Positions 1 to 7,430 of a stretch of 17,037 nt of DNA are shown here, in pieces. The position numbers and the translations under genes were made by a program. The number at the start of each line of letters is the position of its first letter. Positions within the stretch are counted from its first letter, which is position 1. The notes beneath the pieces are model-generated. The model was not told where the DNA came from. It ran no database searches and saw only the letters and a program-made list of their open reading frames with translations. This DNA is from Gammaproteobacteria bacterium RIFCSPHIGHO2_12_FULL_38_11 (GTDB lineage: Bacteria > Pseudomonadota > Gammaproteobacteria > Coxiellales > Coxiellaceae), in the NCBI GenBank assembly GCA_001801515.1, contig MGXX01000062.1, forward strand, positions 3,693 through 20,729, in the 5' to 3' direction.

Positions 1-991
1 AAAAAACGGCCTGAACACTCGCATCAGTAGCGGCCTGCGATGGCGTTTCTTGATTTTCCACATAAACTTCGGCAGCTGGTAACTCTGACATAACCAATTG
101 CTTGAGTGCTTGAAAAGCGATCCCTTCTTCTACTGTTTGAGCAGCTGTCGGACTAGAAGTCGGCGTGGTTAATGAATCATACGTTGCTGTGTGTGATATT
201 TTTGATAGGAAATAATTTTGTGCTGAGCCACAACTAGCCGCATTAGTTGTGGGATCATGAGAATCACCCACCCCTGGAAAATATACCCAACCCGTTGTTG
301 CATTAAAGTTAGGCTGATAAGACTCAGGATACGTATTAGGCTGGAGTTTCTTTTGCCAATGCGCGCTTTTAATCATACACACTTCGTCTTGAAAGATTTG
401 TGTAATAGGCGATAATGCAACTGGTTTAGAACTAGAAGGATTACCACTCCCAATGGCATTTTTTGTAACAGCAGGGTCATTTTTCAGTACCTTTGGTGAA
501 ATATATAATTCACCACCATATTTCATGTAGTCCAATGCAGCATCCCAAGTGGCATCCGCCAAACCAACACCTGCCACCACAATTTTCATAAAGATATCCT
601 GTAAAATTGAATAACCCGTGGTTGATGATGGAATGATGAGCGCAAACCCCATAGCAATACGTAATAACACTAAATGCACATTGCGATTCTGCCCCACAAA
701 AGTACCGTCACCTGCAGCATGCAACACGACGCTAATTGTGGTATAACCCAACCAAAGTGCAGCAACAACAATAACGCCCTTGTTAAAAATATCAAACACG
801 TGCCCTAGTATTTGGCCGGGTGTACCATGCAATACCCCACCCATGGTACCGAAAATTTGACTTAAGTAAGCAACAGAAAAATCTGTCGCTGCGGGTTTCA
901 AAGATACTAAGCTTTGCCCAAGTGGCCCTACATCTGCAAAAGCGGAAGCAGTCATTAACAGTAAAATAATTGCAGTAAATAAACGACCCAT
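1..991 (-). CDS. dotA: DotA, Dot/Icm type IVB secretion protein (N-terminal 330 residues, cut by window edge)
   Basis: An open frame runs without a stop from the ATG at 991 to the left edge, giving the first 330 residues of a larger protein (Legionella DotA is about 1,000 aa). The N-terminus is a signal peptide (MGRLFTAIILLLMTASAFA, then DVG). Two hydrophobic segments follow at about residues 60-90 (GVIVVAALWLGYTTISVVL) and 105-125 (LVLLRIAMGFALIIP), then a long polar stretch rich in Ser, Thr and Pro, expected to be the large periplasmic loop. DotA is a polytopic inner-membrane component of the Dot/Icm system that delivers effectors into host cells. The identification rests on this architecture and on synteny: it lies 9 nt downstream of icmV, which is divergent from icmW, exactly as in Legionella and Coxiella. 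A GAGGT Shine-Dalgarno overlaps the icmV stop and supports the start. Confidence 0.87.
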   Translation of the reverse strand, partial: MGRLFTAIILLLMTASAFADVGPLGQSLVSLKPAATDFSVAYLSQIFGTMGGVLHGTPGQILGHVFDIFNKGVIVVAALWLGYTTISVVLHAAGDGTFVGQNRNVHLVLLRIAMGFALIIPSSTTGYSILQDIFMKIVVAGVGLADATWDAALDYMKYGGELYISPKVLKNDPAVTKNAIGSGNPSSSKPVALSPITQIFQDEVCMIKSAHWQKKLQPNTYPESYQPNFNATTGWVYFPGVGDSHDPTTNAASCGSAQNYFLSKISHTATYDSLTTPTSSPTAAQTVEEGIAFQALKQLVMSELPAAEVYVENQETPSQAATDASVQAVF

Positions 992-1000
992 ACAGACCTC

Positions 1001-1462
1001 TTATTTTTTATTACCTGTTTTATTTGGGAAAAAACTGGAAACCCATTCATGCACCGTACAATCTAATTTTTTTTGTTTTATTTGAAAATAATAGAAATGC
1101 TCACGAAACGCATAAGCAAGCATAAGCGTTGATAAACCCAATGCCATTAAAGAAGACAAAAACATGAGTTTAAATAAAAGAAAAAGGGTCCAGCAAAAAG
1201 CGACCAAACCCAGCACTGCGCAAAACACTGCTACCCTAAAGTAGGATTTCATACGCGCATTCAAATCACTTTCAGATAAACCATATTTTTTTATAGCTTC
1301 TGCAAAAGTGGTTTTAACAATCGGTTTTTCAGCTTCCGTTTTGACATCTTTTAAAATGCCCCCAATTGTTTTTGCGTTGTCTTTCACTGCTCCCCAAGAC
1401 GACCAGCCTTTGACGTTCGCATTATCTTTCACTGTATTTTTAAGGTAACTGCCAATACCCAT
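1001..1462 (-). CDS. icmV: IcmV, small Dot/Icm membrane protein
   Basis: The protein has 153 aa, close to the roughly 150 aa of Legionella IcmV. The polar N-terminal half is followed by two adjacent membrane segments at about residues 76-98 and 100-118. A conserved-looking aromatic tail then reads FREHFYYFQIKQKKLDCTVHEW. I chose the ATG at 1462 (MGIGSYL) over one 15 codons upstream because AGGAAG lies 7 nt before it and the length fits the family. IcmV belongs to the Dot/Icm inner-membrane machinery and is co-transcribed with dotA, whose start is only 9 nt past its stop. Expression probably starts from the minus-strand promoter at about 1498-1531, which carries a PmrA-type box. Identification is by similarity recalled from the family and by the icmV-dotA/icmW arrangement. 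Confidence 0.9.
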   Translation of the reverse strand: MGIGSYLKNTVKDNANVKGWSSWGAVKDNAKTIGGILKDVKTEAEKPIVKTTFAEAIKKYGLSESDLNARMKSYFRVAVFCAVLGLVAFCWTLFLLFKLMFLSSLMALGLSTLMLAYAFREHFYYFQIKQKKLDCTVHEWVSSFFPNKTGNKK

Positions 1463-1497
1463 AATATCGCTTCCTATAAAATGACCCGAATTTTTAT

Positions 1498-1531
1498 ATA
1501 CTATCACCTAATACCTTAAGAGAACATTAAA
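1498..1531 (-). promoter_or_regulatory. icmV-dotA promoter with PmrA-type box
   Basis: On the minus strand, 1531-1515 reads TTTAAT-gttct-CTTAAG, two hexamers 11 bp apart. This fits the YTTAAK-N5-YTTAAK form of PmrA response-regulator sites. Eleven nt further on is TAGTAT (1503-1498), a 4/6 match to the sigma-70 -10. No good -35 is visible, as expected where an activator replaces it. The transcript would have a 5' leader of about 30 nt before the icmV ATG at 1462. PmrA is known to control icm/dot and effector genes in Legionella and Coxiella; its action here is inferred. Confidence 0.65.
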
Positions 1532-1574
1532 TTTTAATCGATTTTAATCGACAAAATTTAATGATATCTTAAGG
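1514..1574. repeat. 61-bp nested palindrome between icmV and icmW
   Basis: The arms 1514-1535 and 1553-1574 are inverted copies matching at 20 of 22 positions: CCTTAAG/CTTAAGG outside, a 5-bp imperfect step, then ATTAAATTTT/AAAATTTAAT. The 17-bp centre overlaps a perfect 10-bp tandem duplication (ATTTTAATCG twice, 1531-1550), and TCGATT/AATCGA form a small inner palindrome. The symmetry axis lies near 1544, between the two divergent promoters, so each arm faces one gene. Confidence 0.9.
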
Positions 1575-1589
1575 GAGCTATTGTATTCT
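1557..1589 (+). promoter_or_regulatory. icmW operon promoter with PmrA-type box
   Basis: The plus strand at 1557-1573 reads TTTAAT-gatat-CTTAAG, which matches YTTAAK-N5-YTTAAK at every defined base. TATTCT (1584-1589) follows after 10 nt as a -10-like hexamer. This is the mirror image of the icmV site in the same palindrome, so one regulator could switch on both halves of the locus together. A leader of roughly 30 nt would precede the icmW start, with GAGAGAAGG as Shine-Dalgarno. Regulation by PmrA is inferred from family knowledge. Confidence 0.65.
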
Positions 1590-1622
1590 ACCTAATTAAG
1601 ATAAATTATATCGAGAGAAGGC

Positions 1623-2075
1623 ATGCCAGATTTAAGCTACAAATCAGTTCATCAATTTTGGCGAGACTACCAAGACCCTATGATTCATCGCGTCATTACC
1701 TTCATGGAAAGCGTTGAAGATTGGACATTAGATGGCGATGCAGAAGTTGAAGCTTGTATTAAAATGCTGGGTGACACACTAGAAGGAATTGGTAATATTG
1801 ATCTACAGCAAGAAAATTCAATGATTGAAGTATTGGCGCATATCAAAACGGGGCGTGGGTTACGTTTGCTGATGTGCCTTGATATGGCCTATCCAGGTGC
1901 TGCAGCTAAAGTGCTAATGAAAGCAGAAGAAATTACACGCTCACAAGCTGACAATGCTGGTTTGTTTTTACGTCGAAACGTGGTATTTGAACGATTGCGA
2001 TTACTCGGACGCGTATTTGCTGATGATCGTTTAAAATTGGTTGTCAAAGCACTTGAGGAAAGCGGACATGAGTAA
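1623..2075 (+). CDS. icmW: IcmW, Dot/Icm effector adaptor
   Basis: At 150 aa this is essentially the same length as Legionella IcmW (151 aa). It shares its highly conserved stretches: MPDLS at the N-terminus, VITFMESVEDWTLDGD (residues ~25-40), GRGLRLL (~78-84) and the C-terminal LRRNVVFERLRLLGRVF. IcmW is a small acidic cytoplasmic protein that pairs with IcmS. The complex binds effector proteins and brings them to the DotL coupling complex for translocation. The ATG at 1623 follows GAGAGAAGG closely. Its last 8 nt overlap the start of the next gene (ATGAGTAA), suggesting translational coupling. Confidence 0.96.
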   Translation: MPDLSYKSVHQFWRDYQDPMIHRVITFMESVEDWTLDGDAEVEACIKMLGDTLEGIGNIDLQQENSMIEVLAHIKTGRGLRLLMCLDMAYPGAAAKVLMKAEEITRSQADNAGLFLRRNVVFERLRLLGRVFADDRLKLVVKALEESGHE

Positions 2076-2646
2076 AATTAAAATCACTGGTTTACTATTC
2101 TCGGTTATTTCAATCAGTTTTTTTACCGCAACAACCACTGCGGAAGAATTAACAAAAGAACAACAAATAACCATGCAAGCCTGCAATGCCTATTTAAATC
2201 AATCCGGATCACAATCATTGTCCGATTACATCTCCAAACTACCTCCAAAATATTCTCAACAAGCAAAAACAAACTTAACGTTTTGCGCTCAAAACAACCT
2301 CTGTCAAAACTCATCCAATCCAAACTGCGCACGAAAATTATTAGAATGGCAATTTATTAAAGAAGCACAATCAACTAGCGCAACACCTCCTTCATCCAAT
2401 CCATTAACATCCTCCATAAAAAAACCGCCAGCAGCAACAGCGCAACCCAAAGAAAGTACGGAAAGCAACACACAATCAGTCTATAAAATACCGCCTGCAG
2501 GCATTCCAGCACCAACACCTGCCCCAGTAACTTCTGCACCCGCAGAAGAACAAGCACCAGCACCACAGCAATCACAACAAAGTTCACAACAAGCAAGTCC
2601 GCCGCAACAAGAAGAACAACAGCAACAACCCAGCATTAACTGGTAA
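2068..2646 (+). CDS. Secreted Pro/Gln-rich protein of unknown function in the icmW-icmX operon
   Basis: I do not recognise this 192-aa protein. The ATG at 2068 overlaps the icmW stop by 8 nt and is preferred over an upstream TTG at 2041, because it directly starts a signal peptide (MSKIKITGLLFSVISISFF, then TATTTAEE). The mature part has a compact domain with four cysteines at about residues 39-84 (ACNAY, TFCAQ, NLCQN, NCARK), which could form two disulfides in the periplasm. From about residue 100 onward it becomes low complexity: Ser/Thr/Pro-rich, then PAP repeats, then a Gln-rich tail with runs of QQ. Such tails often span the periplasm or touch the cell wall. In Legionella icmW is followed directly by icmX, so this is an extra operon member. 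It may be a periplasmic accessory of the secretion apparatus, or a split-off N-terminal part of IcmX. Confidence 0.8.
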   Translation: MSKIKITGLLFSVISISFFTATTTAEELTKEQQITMQACNAYLNQSGSQSLSDYISKLPPKYSQQAKTNLTFCAQNNLCQNSSNPNCARKLLEWQFIKEAQSTSATPPSSNPLTSSIKKPPAATAQPKESTESNTQSVYKIPPAGIPAPTPAPVTSAPAEEQAPAPQQSQQSSQQASPPQQEEQQQQPSINW

Positions 2647-2664
2647 ATTTTAGAGGTTACTACT

Positions 2665-3852
2665 ATGAAAAAATTTAATTCTGTTCTGACAATCGTTTTA
2701 ACCAGCACTGCATTAACGATATCAAATACTGCGGCAGCTGCCGATATATTCGCCCCGCTTGAAAATTTTATTACCACATTTTATAACAATCAGGCCTACC
2801 CAACTGCAGTTACATTTTCAACACCCAAAACAATTAATACTGCGACGATTCCGGCAACAAAAACCACCCCTGCCCTACCTGTAACACGCGCAGCTTCAGC
2901 TGCCGCACAACAAGCCACTTCTGCCAATTTGCAAAACTCACTGTTACAATTTTTTTATGCATTGCACGCCAATGACAAACCTGGCACTTCCCCTAAACTG
3001 AAAAATACAATAAAAACTGCTGAAGGAACGGATTTTAGCACTTACTTTACCAATAACTCTATTGCTTCGCTGACTACCTCACCACCCGCTAAACCAGCCA
3101 TAACCAAAGACAATCCCGGTACGCAAGCCAGTGACACGCTATATTTTAGTAATCCAACAGGTGTTTATTCAACATTAACAAGCAACAAAAAACCCAGTCA
3201 AGCTGACATAAAATTGGTAACAAAGCCCACCATTATCAATAATAATTTTTTAGACTACGCTGCATTTTTTACGCCGATGGCTTATACACAGGCACAAACA
3301 GTTGATGCCTCAAACTTTATAAAATATGCCGCGCAAAGTACACGAAATTTAACAAGCGGCGTTAATTTTAATATACTGTCTACTAATCCAATAGCACTGC
3401 CAGCTGTTGTAACAAGCCCAGAATATTATGACTATATGTTTATGGTTCGTTCTTTGTTGGCCGTACGATCCATTTCTATCAACATGCTTAACCACATCCG
3501 ATTTGAACGCACGCCCATGCCTAGCCTCGGTAAAGCGGCTGGCTTAACAACGGATGCAGCTAGCCCACTACAAGTAGAATCATACCAAGCCAATCATCGC
3601 ATTACCGACAAAACCTGGTATACACAAATCACCAATGCAACGCCAGCAACTGTTCAGCGTGAGACATTGATTGTATTGGCGGAAATTGAGCAACAAAATT
3701 TTCAGGCGCATTTGGATAGAGAACGATTATTAGCCGCAATCACGGCACTTAATTTGACGTCATCGAATCAAGCAATGAGTGCAGCACTTCAAGAAAAAGC
3801 AACGAAACTAAATGACTTAATAGGCAGGGAAACTAAAACTAAAGCACACTAA
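2665..3852 (+). CDS. icmX: IcmX-like secreted/periplasmic protein
   Basis: The protein has 395 aa with a clear signal peptide (about residues 1-26, ending NTAAAA before DIF). The ATG at 2665 has AGAGG 8 nt upstream. The middle is Thr/Ala/Pro/Asn-rich. The C-terminal third is more ordered and probably helical (YYDYMFMVRSLLAVRSISI and AEIEQQNFQAHLDRERLL). The call relies mainly on position in the icmW operon and on the secreted architecture of IcmX, a periplasmic Dot/Icm factor of about 460 aa in Legionella that is required for effector transfer; sequence similarity alone is weak by eye. The gene starts 18 nt after the preceding stop, so it belongs to the same operon. Its last 4 nt overlap the end of hldD on the opposite strand, and I see no terminator between them. 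Confidence 0.7.
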   Translation: MKKFNSVLTIVLTSTALTISNTAAAADIFAPLENFITTFYNNQAYPTAVTFSTPKTINTATIPATKTTPALPVTRAASAAAQQATSANLQNSLLQFFYALHANDKPGTSPKLKNTIKTAEGTDFSTYFTNNSIASLTTSPPAKPAITKDNPGTQASDTLYFSNPTGVYSTLTSNKKPSQADIKLVTKPTIINNNFLDYAAFFTPMAYTQAQTVDASNFIKYAAQSTRNLTSGVNFNILSTNPIALPAVVTSPEYYDYMFMVRSLLAVRSISINMLNHIRFERTPMPSLGKAAGLTTDAASPLQVESYQANHRITDKTWYTQITNATPATVQRETLIVLAEIEQQNFQAHLDRERLLAAITALNLTSSNQAMSAALQEKATKLNDLIGRETKTKAH

Positions 3853-4823
3853 GGGGAGCAGGTGCGATGAAAGACGCCTTCGCCATGAAACCACTGGAAG
3901 TAGCTTTCCAATCCTTTTTCCAGTGGTGTAAATGCATCATGATAACCCATTGCGCGTAATGCGGTTAAATCTGCTCGTGTAAAACATTGGTAAGCACCCT
4001 TAAGCGAATCAGGAAAGGGAATATACTCACACTTTCCGCTGCCATTTAATTGTATTAATGCGTTAGCAATATCATTAAACGGACGCGCTTCACCTGTGCC
4101 ACAATTAAAAATACCGCTTTTTTCTGGATGCTGATAAAACCACAAATTCATTTTCACAACATCATCAATAAATACAAAATCACGTTCGTGCGCACCATCA
4201 CCATAACCGCCATAACTTGAAAATAATTTAACGATACCGTTACTTTCTAATTGATTCATTAAGTGAAAAGCCACACTTGCCATTTTTCCTTTATGATTTT
4301 CATGCGGTCCATATACATTAAAATAACGAAAACCCGCAATCTGTGATTGTGCAGATTTTAAAAAAGGCTGTACATATTGATCAAATTGCCATTTCGAATA
4401 ACCATAAATATTCAAGGGTAGCTGATGAGAATCACGATCACTAAAAACAGTTTTTCCACCATAAACCGCTGCACTCGATGCGTAAATAAAAGAAATGCGT
4501 TTTCGCAAACAATAATGTAAAACGGCTTTAGCGTAATCATAATTATTTTTCATCATGTATTCACCATTCCATTCCGTGGTATCAGAACAGGCGCCTTGAT
4601 GAAAAATAGCGGCAAGATCAGCATCAAATGCATCTTCTTTTATAATTTTTTTTAAAAAAACTTGATAATCCATATAATCGCGAAATTGCACGACAGCTAA
4701 ATTGCGATATTTTTTTCCGTCAGTTAAATCGTCGACAGCAAGAATGTCGGTGATGCCGATGGCGTTTAGGCCTTTTATGATATTGCTGCCGATGAAGCCT
4801 GCAGCGCCGGTGACGACAATCAT
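3849..4823 (-). CDS. hldD: ADP-L-glycero-D-manno-heptose 6-epimerase
   Basis: HldD (RfaD) converts ADP-D-glycero-D-manno-heptose to the L-glycero form, the last step in making the LPS inner-core heptose donor. The 324-aa product (E. coli 310) shows an extended SDR fold: a nucleotide-binding GAAGFIGSN at 6-14, the YASSAAVYG strand at 114-122 with the catalytic Ser, and YGYSK at 140-144 giving the Tyr/Lys pair. RYFNVYGPHE (166-175) and NCGTG (240-244) are also typical. I start it at 4823 (MIVVTGAAG) rather than 20 codons upstream: GAGTGAGG lies about 8 nt before it, and the upstream option would overlap hldE. It lies 49 nt downstream of hldE and ends in a 4-nt tail-to-tail overlap with icmX. 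Confidence 0.97.
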   Translation of the reverse strand: MIVVTGAAGFIGSNIIKGLNAIGITDILAVDDLTDGKKYRNLAVVQFRDYMDYQVFLKKIIKEDAFDADLAAIFHQGACSDTTEWNGEYMMKNNYDYAKAVLHYCLRKRISFIYASSAAVYGGKTVFSDRDSHQLPLNIYGYSKWQFDQYVQPFLKSAQSQIAGFRYFNVYGPHENHKGKMASVAFHLMNQLESNGIVKLFSSYGGYGDGAHERDFVFIDDVVKMNLWFYQHPEKSGIFNCGTGEARPFNDIANALIQLNGSGKCEYIPFPDSLKGAYQCFTRADLTALRAMGYHDAFTPLEKGLESYFQWFHGEGVFHRTCSP

Positions 4824-4872
4824 GGATATAACCTCACTCAAAATTTTGCAGTAATCAAATAAACTCCACTGA

Positions 4873-6306
4873 TCACACCTCAACCAACATCTTCTGAATT
4901 AACTTCGTCGTAGAAAACCCATCCACCAATGGAATCGTTAATACTTTACCACCCTTTTTTAAAACAGCCTCATGCCCCGCAATTTGCTCAACACGATAAT
5001 CACCGCCCTTCACCAAAACATCAGGATTAACTGCTTCAACCAAACGCGCTGGTGTTTCTTCAGAAAATGAAACAACCCAATCCACATAACCCAACGCACT
5101 CAATACTGTCATCCGCGCTGATAATGGATTTAATGGGCGTTGCTCCCCTTTTAATTGACGCACAGAATCATCACTGTTTACAGCAACAATTAATCGTTGG
5201 CCCAGTGCTTTTGCTTTTGATAAATAATCCACATGACCTACATGCAAAATATCAAAACAGCCATTGGTCATGACAATTTTTTCACCGCGTTTTTTTGCTT
5301 CTTTAACGAGTAATAATAATTGTTGCTCGTGTAAAATGCCCGCAGCCAAATCACCCGATTGCAATAATGCTCGCTGCAAATCAGACACTGAAACCGCATG
5401 TGCACCCAGTCGTCCCACGACGACGCCTGCCCCCACGTTTGCCAGTTCAACTGCCGTCAATGTATCCATACCCGCAGCAATACCGGCTGCCAATAAAGCA
5501 ATGACCGTATCACCTGCACCAGTCACATCAAAAACATCGCGCGCTTTTGTAGGAAAATGCATTGCTTCACAACCCGGCTTAATAAAAATCATGCCGTCTT
5601 TTCCAAGCGTCACCAATAAACTTTCAATTTTCACTTTTTGCAGTAATTCAAGGGCTTTTGCAATAATCTCATTCATATCACGACAAACACCCACCACCGA
5701 TTCAAATTCTTTTAAATTCGGCGTTAAAATAGTGGCGCCGGTATAACGCGAGTATTCTTTATGCTTTGGATCCACTAATACAGGCACATTATTTTTTTTT
5801 GCCTCTGTAATTAAGCGTTCAACATGACACAACGCCCCTTTGGAATAATCAGATAGCAGAACGATTTGTGCTGTTTTTAATTTTTCACAATAATCAGCAA
5901 ATAAAATATCATCATTAATTTCACTCTCACCTGTATTTTCAAAATCCATGCGAATTAATTGTTGATGACGTCCTAATACGCGAAGTTTTGTAATAGTGGG
6001 GAAATGGGGAACGGGCAAGAATTGACAGTCAATATGAGATGAATTCAAACACGCTTGCAATTCTTGCGCCTGCACATCGTGACCCACCAATCCACATAGC
6101 GTTACTTTTCCGCCCAAGGCTGCAATATTTAGGGCCACATTTGCAGCACCGCCAGGACGCAATTCAACTTCAGTGACATGCACAACCGGCACGGGTGCTT
6201 CAGGAGAAATACGCGTTGCATCGCCATGAAAATAACGGTCTAACATCACATCGCCATAAACAAGCACATGTGTTTTATCGAAGGAAGGTAAGATGATATT
6301 TGTCAT
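4873..6306 (-). CDS. hldE: Bifunctional heptose-7-phosphate kinase / heptose-1-phosphate adenylyltransferase
   Basis: HldE makes ADP-D-glycero-beta-D-manno-heptose for LPS core synthesis in two separate steps. Residues 1 to ~320 form a ribokinase/PfkB-type kinase domain with GDVMLDRY (18-25), GGAANVALN (52-60) and DVTGAGDT (260-267), where Asp266 is the expected catalytic base. Residues ~340-477 form a nucleotidyltransferase domain with TNGCFDILHVGH (347-358, containing HxGH) and GFSTTKLI (463-470). The length of 477 aa equals that of the E. coli enzyme, which supports the ATG at 6306 over an upstream one at 6402. Both domains look intact. It follows waaF after 101 nt and has its own probable promoter in that gap. 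Confidence 0.98.
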   Translation of the reverse strand: MTNIILPSFDKTHVLVYGDVMLDRYFHGDATRISPEAPVPVVHVTEVELRPGGAANVALNIAALGGKVTLCGLVGHDVQAQELQACLNSSHIDCQFLPVPHFPTITKLRVLGRHQQLIRMDFENTGESEINDDILFADYCEKLKTAQIVLLSDYSKGALCHVERLITEAKKNNVPVLVDPKHKEYSRYTGATILTPNLKEFESVVGVCRDMNEIIAKALELLQKVKIESLLVTLGKDGMIFIKPGCEAMHFPTKARDVFDVTGAGDTVIALLAAGIAAGMDTLTAVELANVGAGVVVGRLGAHAVSVSDLQRALLQSGDLAAGILHEQQLLLLVKEAKKRGEKIVMTNGCFDILHVGHVDYLSKAKALGQRLIVAVNSDDSVRQLKGEQRPLNPLSARMTVLSALGYVDWVVSFSEETPARLVEAVNPDVLVKGGDYRVEQIAGHEAVLKKGGKVLTIPLVDGFSTTKLIQKMLVEV

Positions 6307-6354
6307 GGTAATGCTAATCCGTACGTATATATCCAGGGAAGCGACAACGCATGA

Positions 6355-6382
6355 ATTATACTTTAGAATAAACTTAATACAA
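6355..6382 (-). promoter_or_regulatory. Probable sigma-70 promoter of hldE-hldD
   Basis: On the minus strand TTGTAT (6382-6377), a 16-bp spacer and a perfect TATAAT (6360-6355) lie in the 101-nt gap between waaF and hldE. This would give a leader of about 40 nt. The -35 matches only 3/6, but the -10 is consensus. It implies that hldE-hldD can be transcribed separately from waaF. Confidence 0.6.
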
Positions 6383-6407
6383 GCAAAGTAGGGCTGTCCC
6401 ATAAAAA

Positions 6408-7430
6408 TTAACGTGCTTTAGCCTGACTGCTCGCAATAGTATCGGTTACCTTCTCCGGCAACAACAACTTCATACAATGATGATGCTTTAACGGACACTG
6501 ACGCTTAAAACATGGCTGACAAGCTAAATTTAATTTTAATATTCTTGCTTGATCAGATAAGGGCGGCGTAAAATCAGGCGAAGTTGAACCATACAAGGCA
6601 ATAATAAAACGATCAAGCGCCGCCGCAATATGCATTAACCCTGAATCATTCGTCACAACACAGCTTACCAACGATAATAAATCCACAGCTTCTGCTAATT
6701 GCGTTTTCCCTGTTAAATTATCGCAACGATTTTGTGTGAGCACTTGAATTTCTTCTGCTATTTTTTGATCCTTAGGCGATCCAAATAACCATACTTGCCA
6801 GCCTTCTGATAATTTTTGATTGGCAACCGTTGCATAGTGTGTTGCAGGCCAGCATTTTGAAGGACCAAATTCAGCACCTGGACACAATGCTAAAATAGGT
6901 TTATCTGTTTTTAAATTATATTTTTGCAAGGTTATATCAATATTTTTACGATCAACAAATAATTTTGGCGTGGGTAAATTCGCTGGCAATAATGTTTTTT
7001 TTCGAAAAGCCAATGCAGCAAAACGTTGCACCATCATCGGTAATGTTTTTTTATTGAGATGATAAATATCATTTAATAAACCAAAACGATATTCACCTAA
7101 AAAACCCGTGCGTTTTGGAATTTTTGCCCAGAATGGAATGAGCGCTGATTTAAAAGAATTTGGCAAAACAATCGCTCGATCATATTTTTCAGCACGCAAT
7201 TGTTTTGCAAATTGATAGCGTTTTAACAGTTGCAGTTGACCATGGCCAAACGGTAACACAATACTTTTATGCACTTCTGGCATGCGCGACAATAACGCTT
7301 GGCTCCATGCGGGTGCTAACACATACAATAGTGCGCGGGGATTTTGTTGGCATAATAATTTAAATAACACTTGCGCCATCATCATATCGCCGACCCATGC
7401 TGGGCCGATGATTAATATCCGCTCACTCAC
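6408..7430 (-). CDS. waaF: ADP-heptose:LPS heptosyltransferase II
   Basis: WaaF (RfaF) adds the second heptose to the LPS inner core at the cytoplasmic face of the inner membrane, using the ADP-heptose produced by HldE/HldD. The 340-aa protein (E. coli 348) has the GT9 hallmarks: GPAWVGDMMMAQ at 9-20, LCPGAEFGPSKCWP at 182-195, and NDSGLMHIAAAL at 261-272 in the ADP-heptose site. The Cys-rich tail (CQPC at 304-307, C312, C319) resembles WaaF more than WaaC. The start is GTG at 7430-7428, which overlaps the stop of the zinc-finger gene as GTGA, so translation is probably coupled. The downstream genes complete the heptose pathway. Confidence 0.95.
   Translation of the reverse strand: MSERILIIGPAWVGDMMMAQVLFKLLCQQNPRALLYVLAPAWSQALLSRMPEVHKSIVLPFGHGQLQLLKRYQFAKQLRAEKYDRAIVLPNSFKSALIPFWAKIPKRTGFLGEYRFGLLNDIYHLNKKTLPMMVQRFAALAFRKKTLLPANLPTPKLFVDRKNIDITLQKYNLKTDKPILALCPGAEFGPSKCWPATHYATVANQKLSEGWQVWLFGSPKDQKIAEEIQVLTQNRCDNLTGKTQLAEAVDLLSLVSCVVTNDSGLMHIAAALDRFIIALYGSTSPDFTPPLSDQARILKLNLACQPCFKRQCPLKHHHCMKLLLPEKVTDTIASSQAKAR

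Noticed and set aside
2481..2777. A Cys/Gly-rich 98-codon minus-strand frame
   Set aside because: It is produced by the CAA/CAG and GCA-rich repeats of the Pro/Gln-rich gene read backwards (poly-Gln becomes Cys/Leu-rich).
3890..3927. ACCACTGGAA / TTCCAGTGGT perfect 10-bp inverted repeat with 18-nt loop after icmX, possible terminator
   Set aside because: It lies within the hldD coding region, has a long loop and no T-run after it on the icmX strand; it may simply be a coding coincidence.
5264..5746. A 160-codon plus-strand frame opposite hldE
   Set aside because: It is the antisense shadow of the well-conserved hldE kinase domain, and its translation has no domain or signal.
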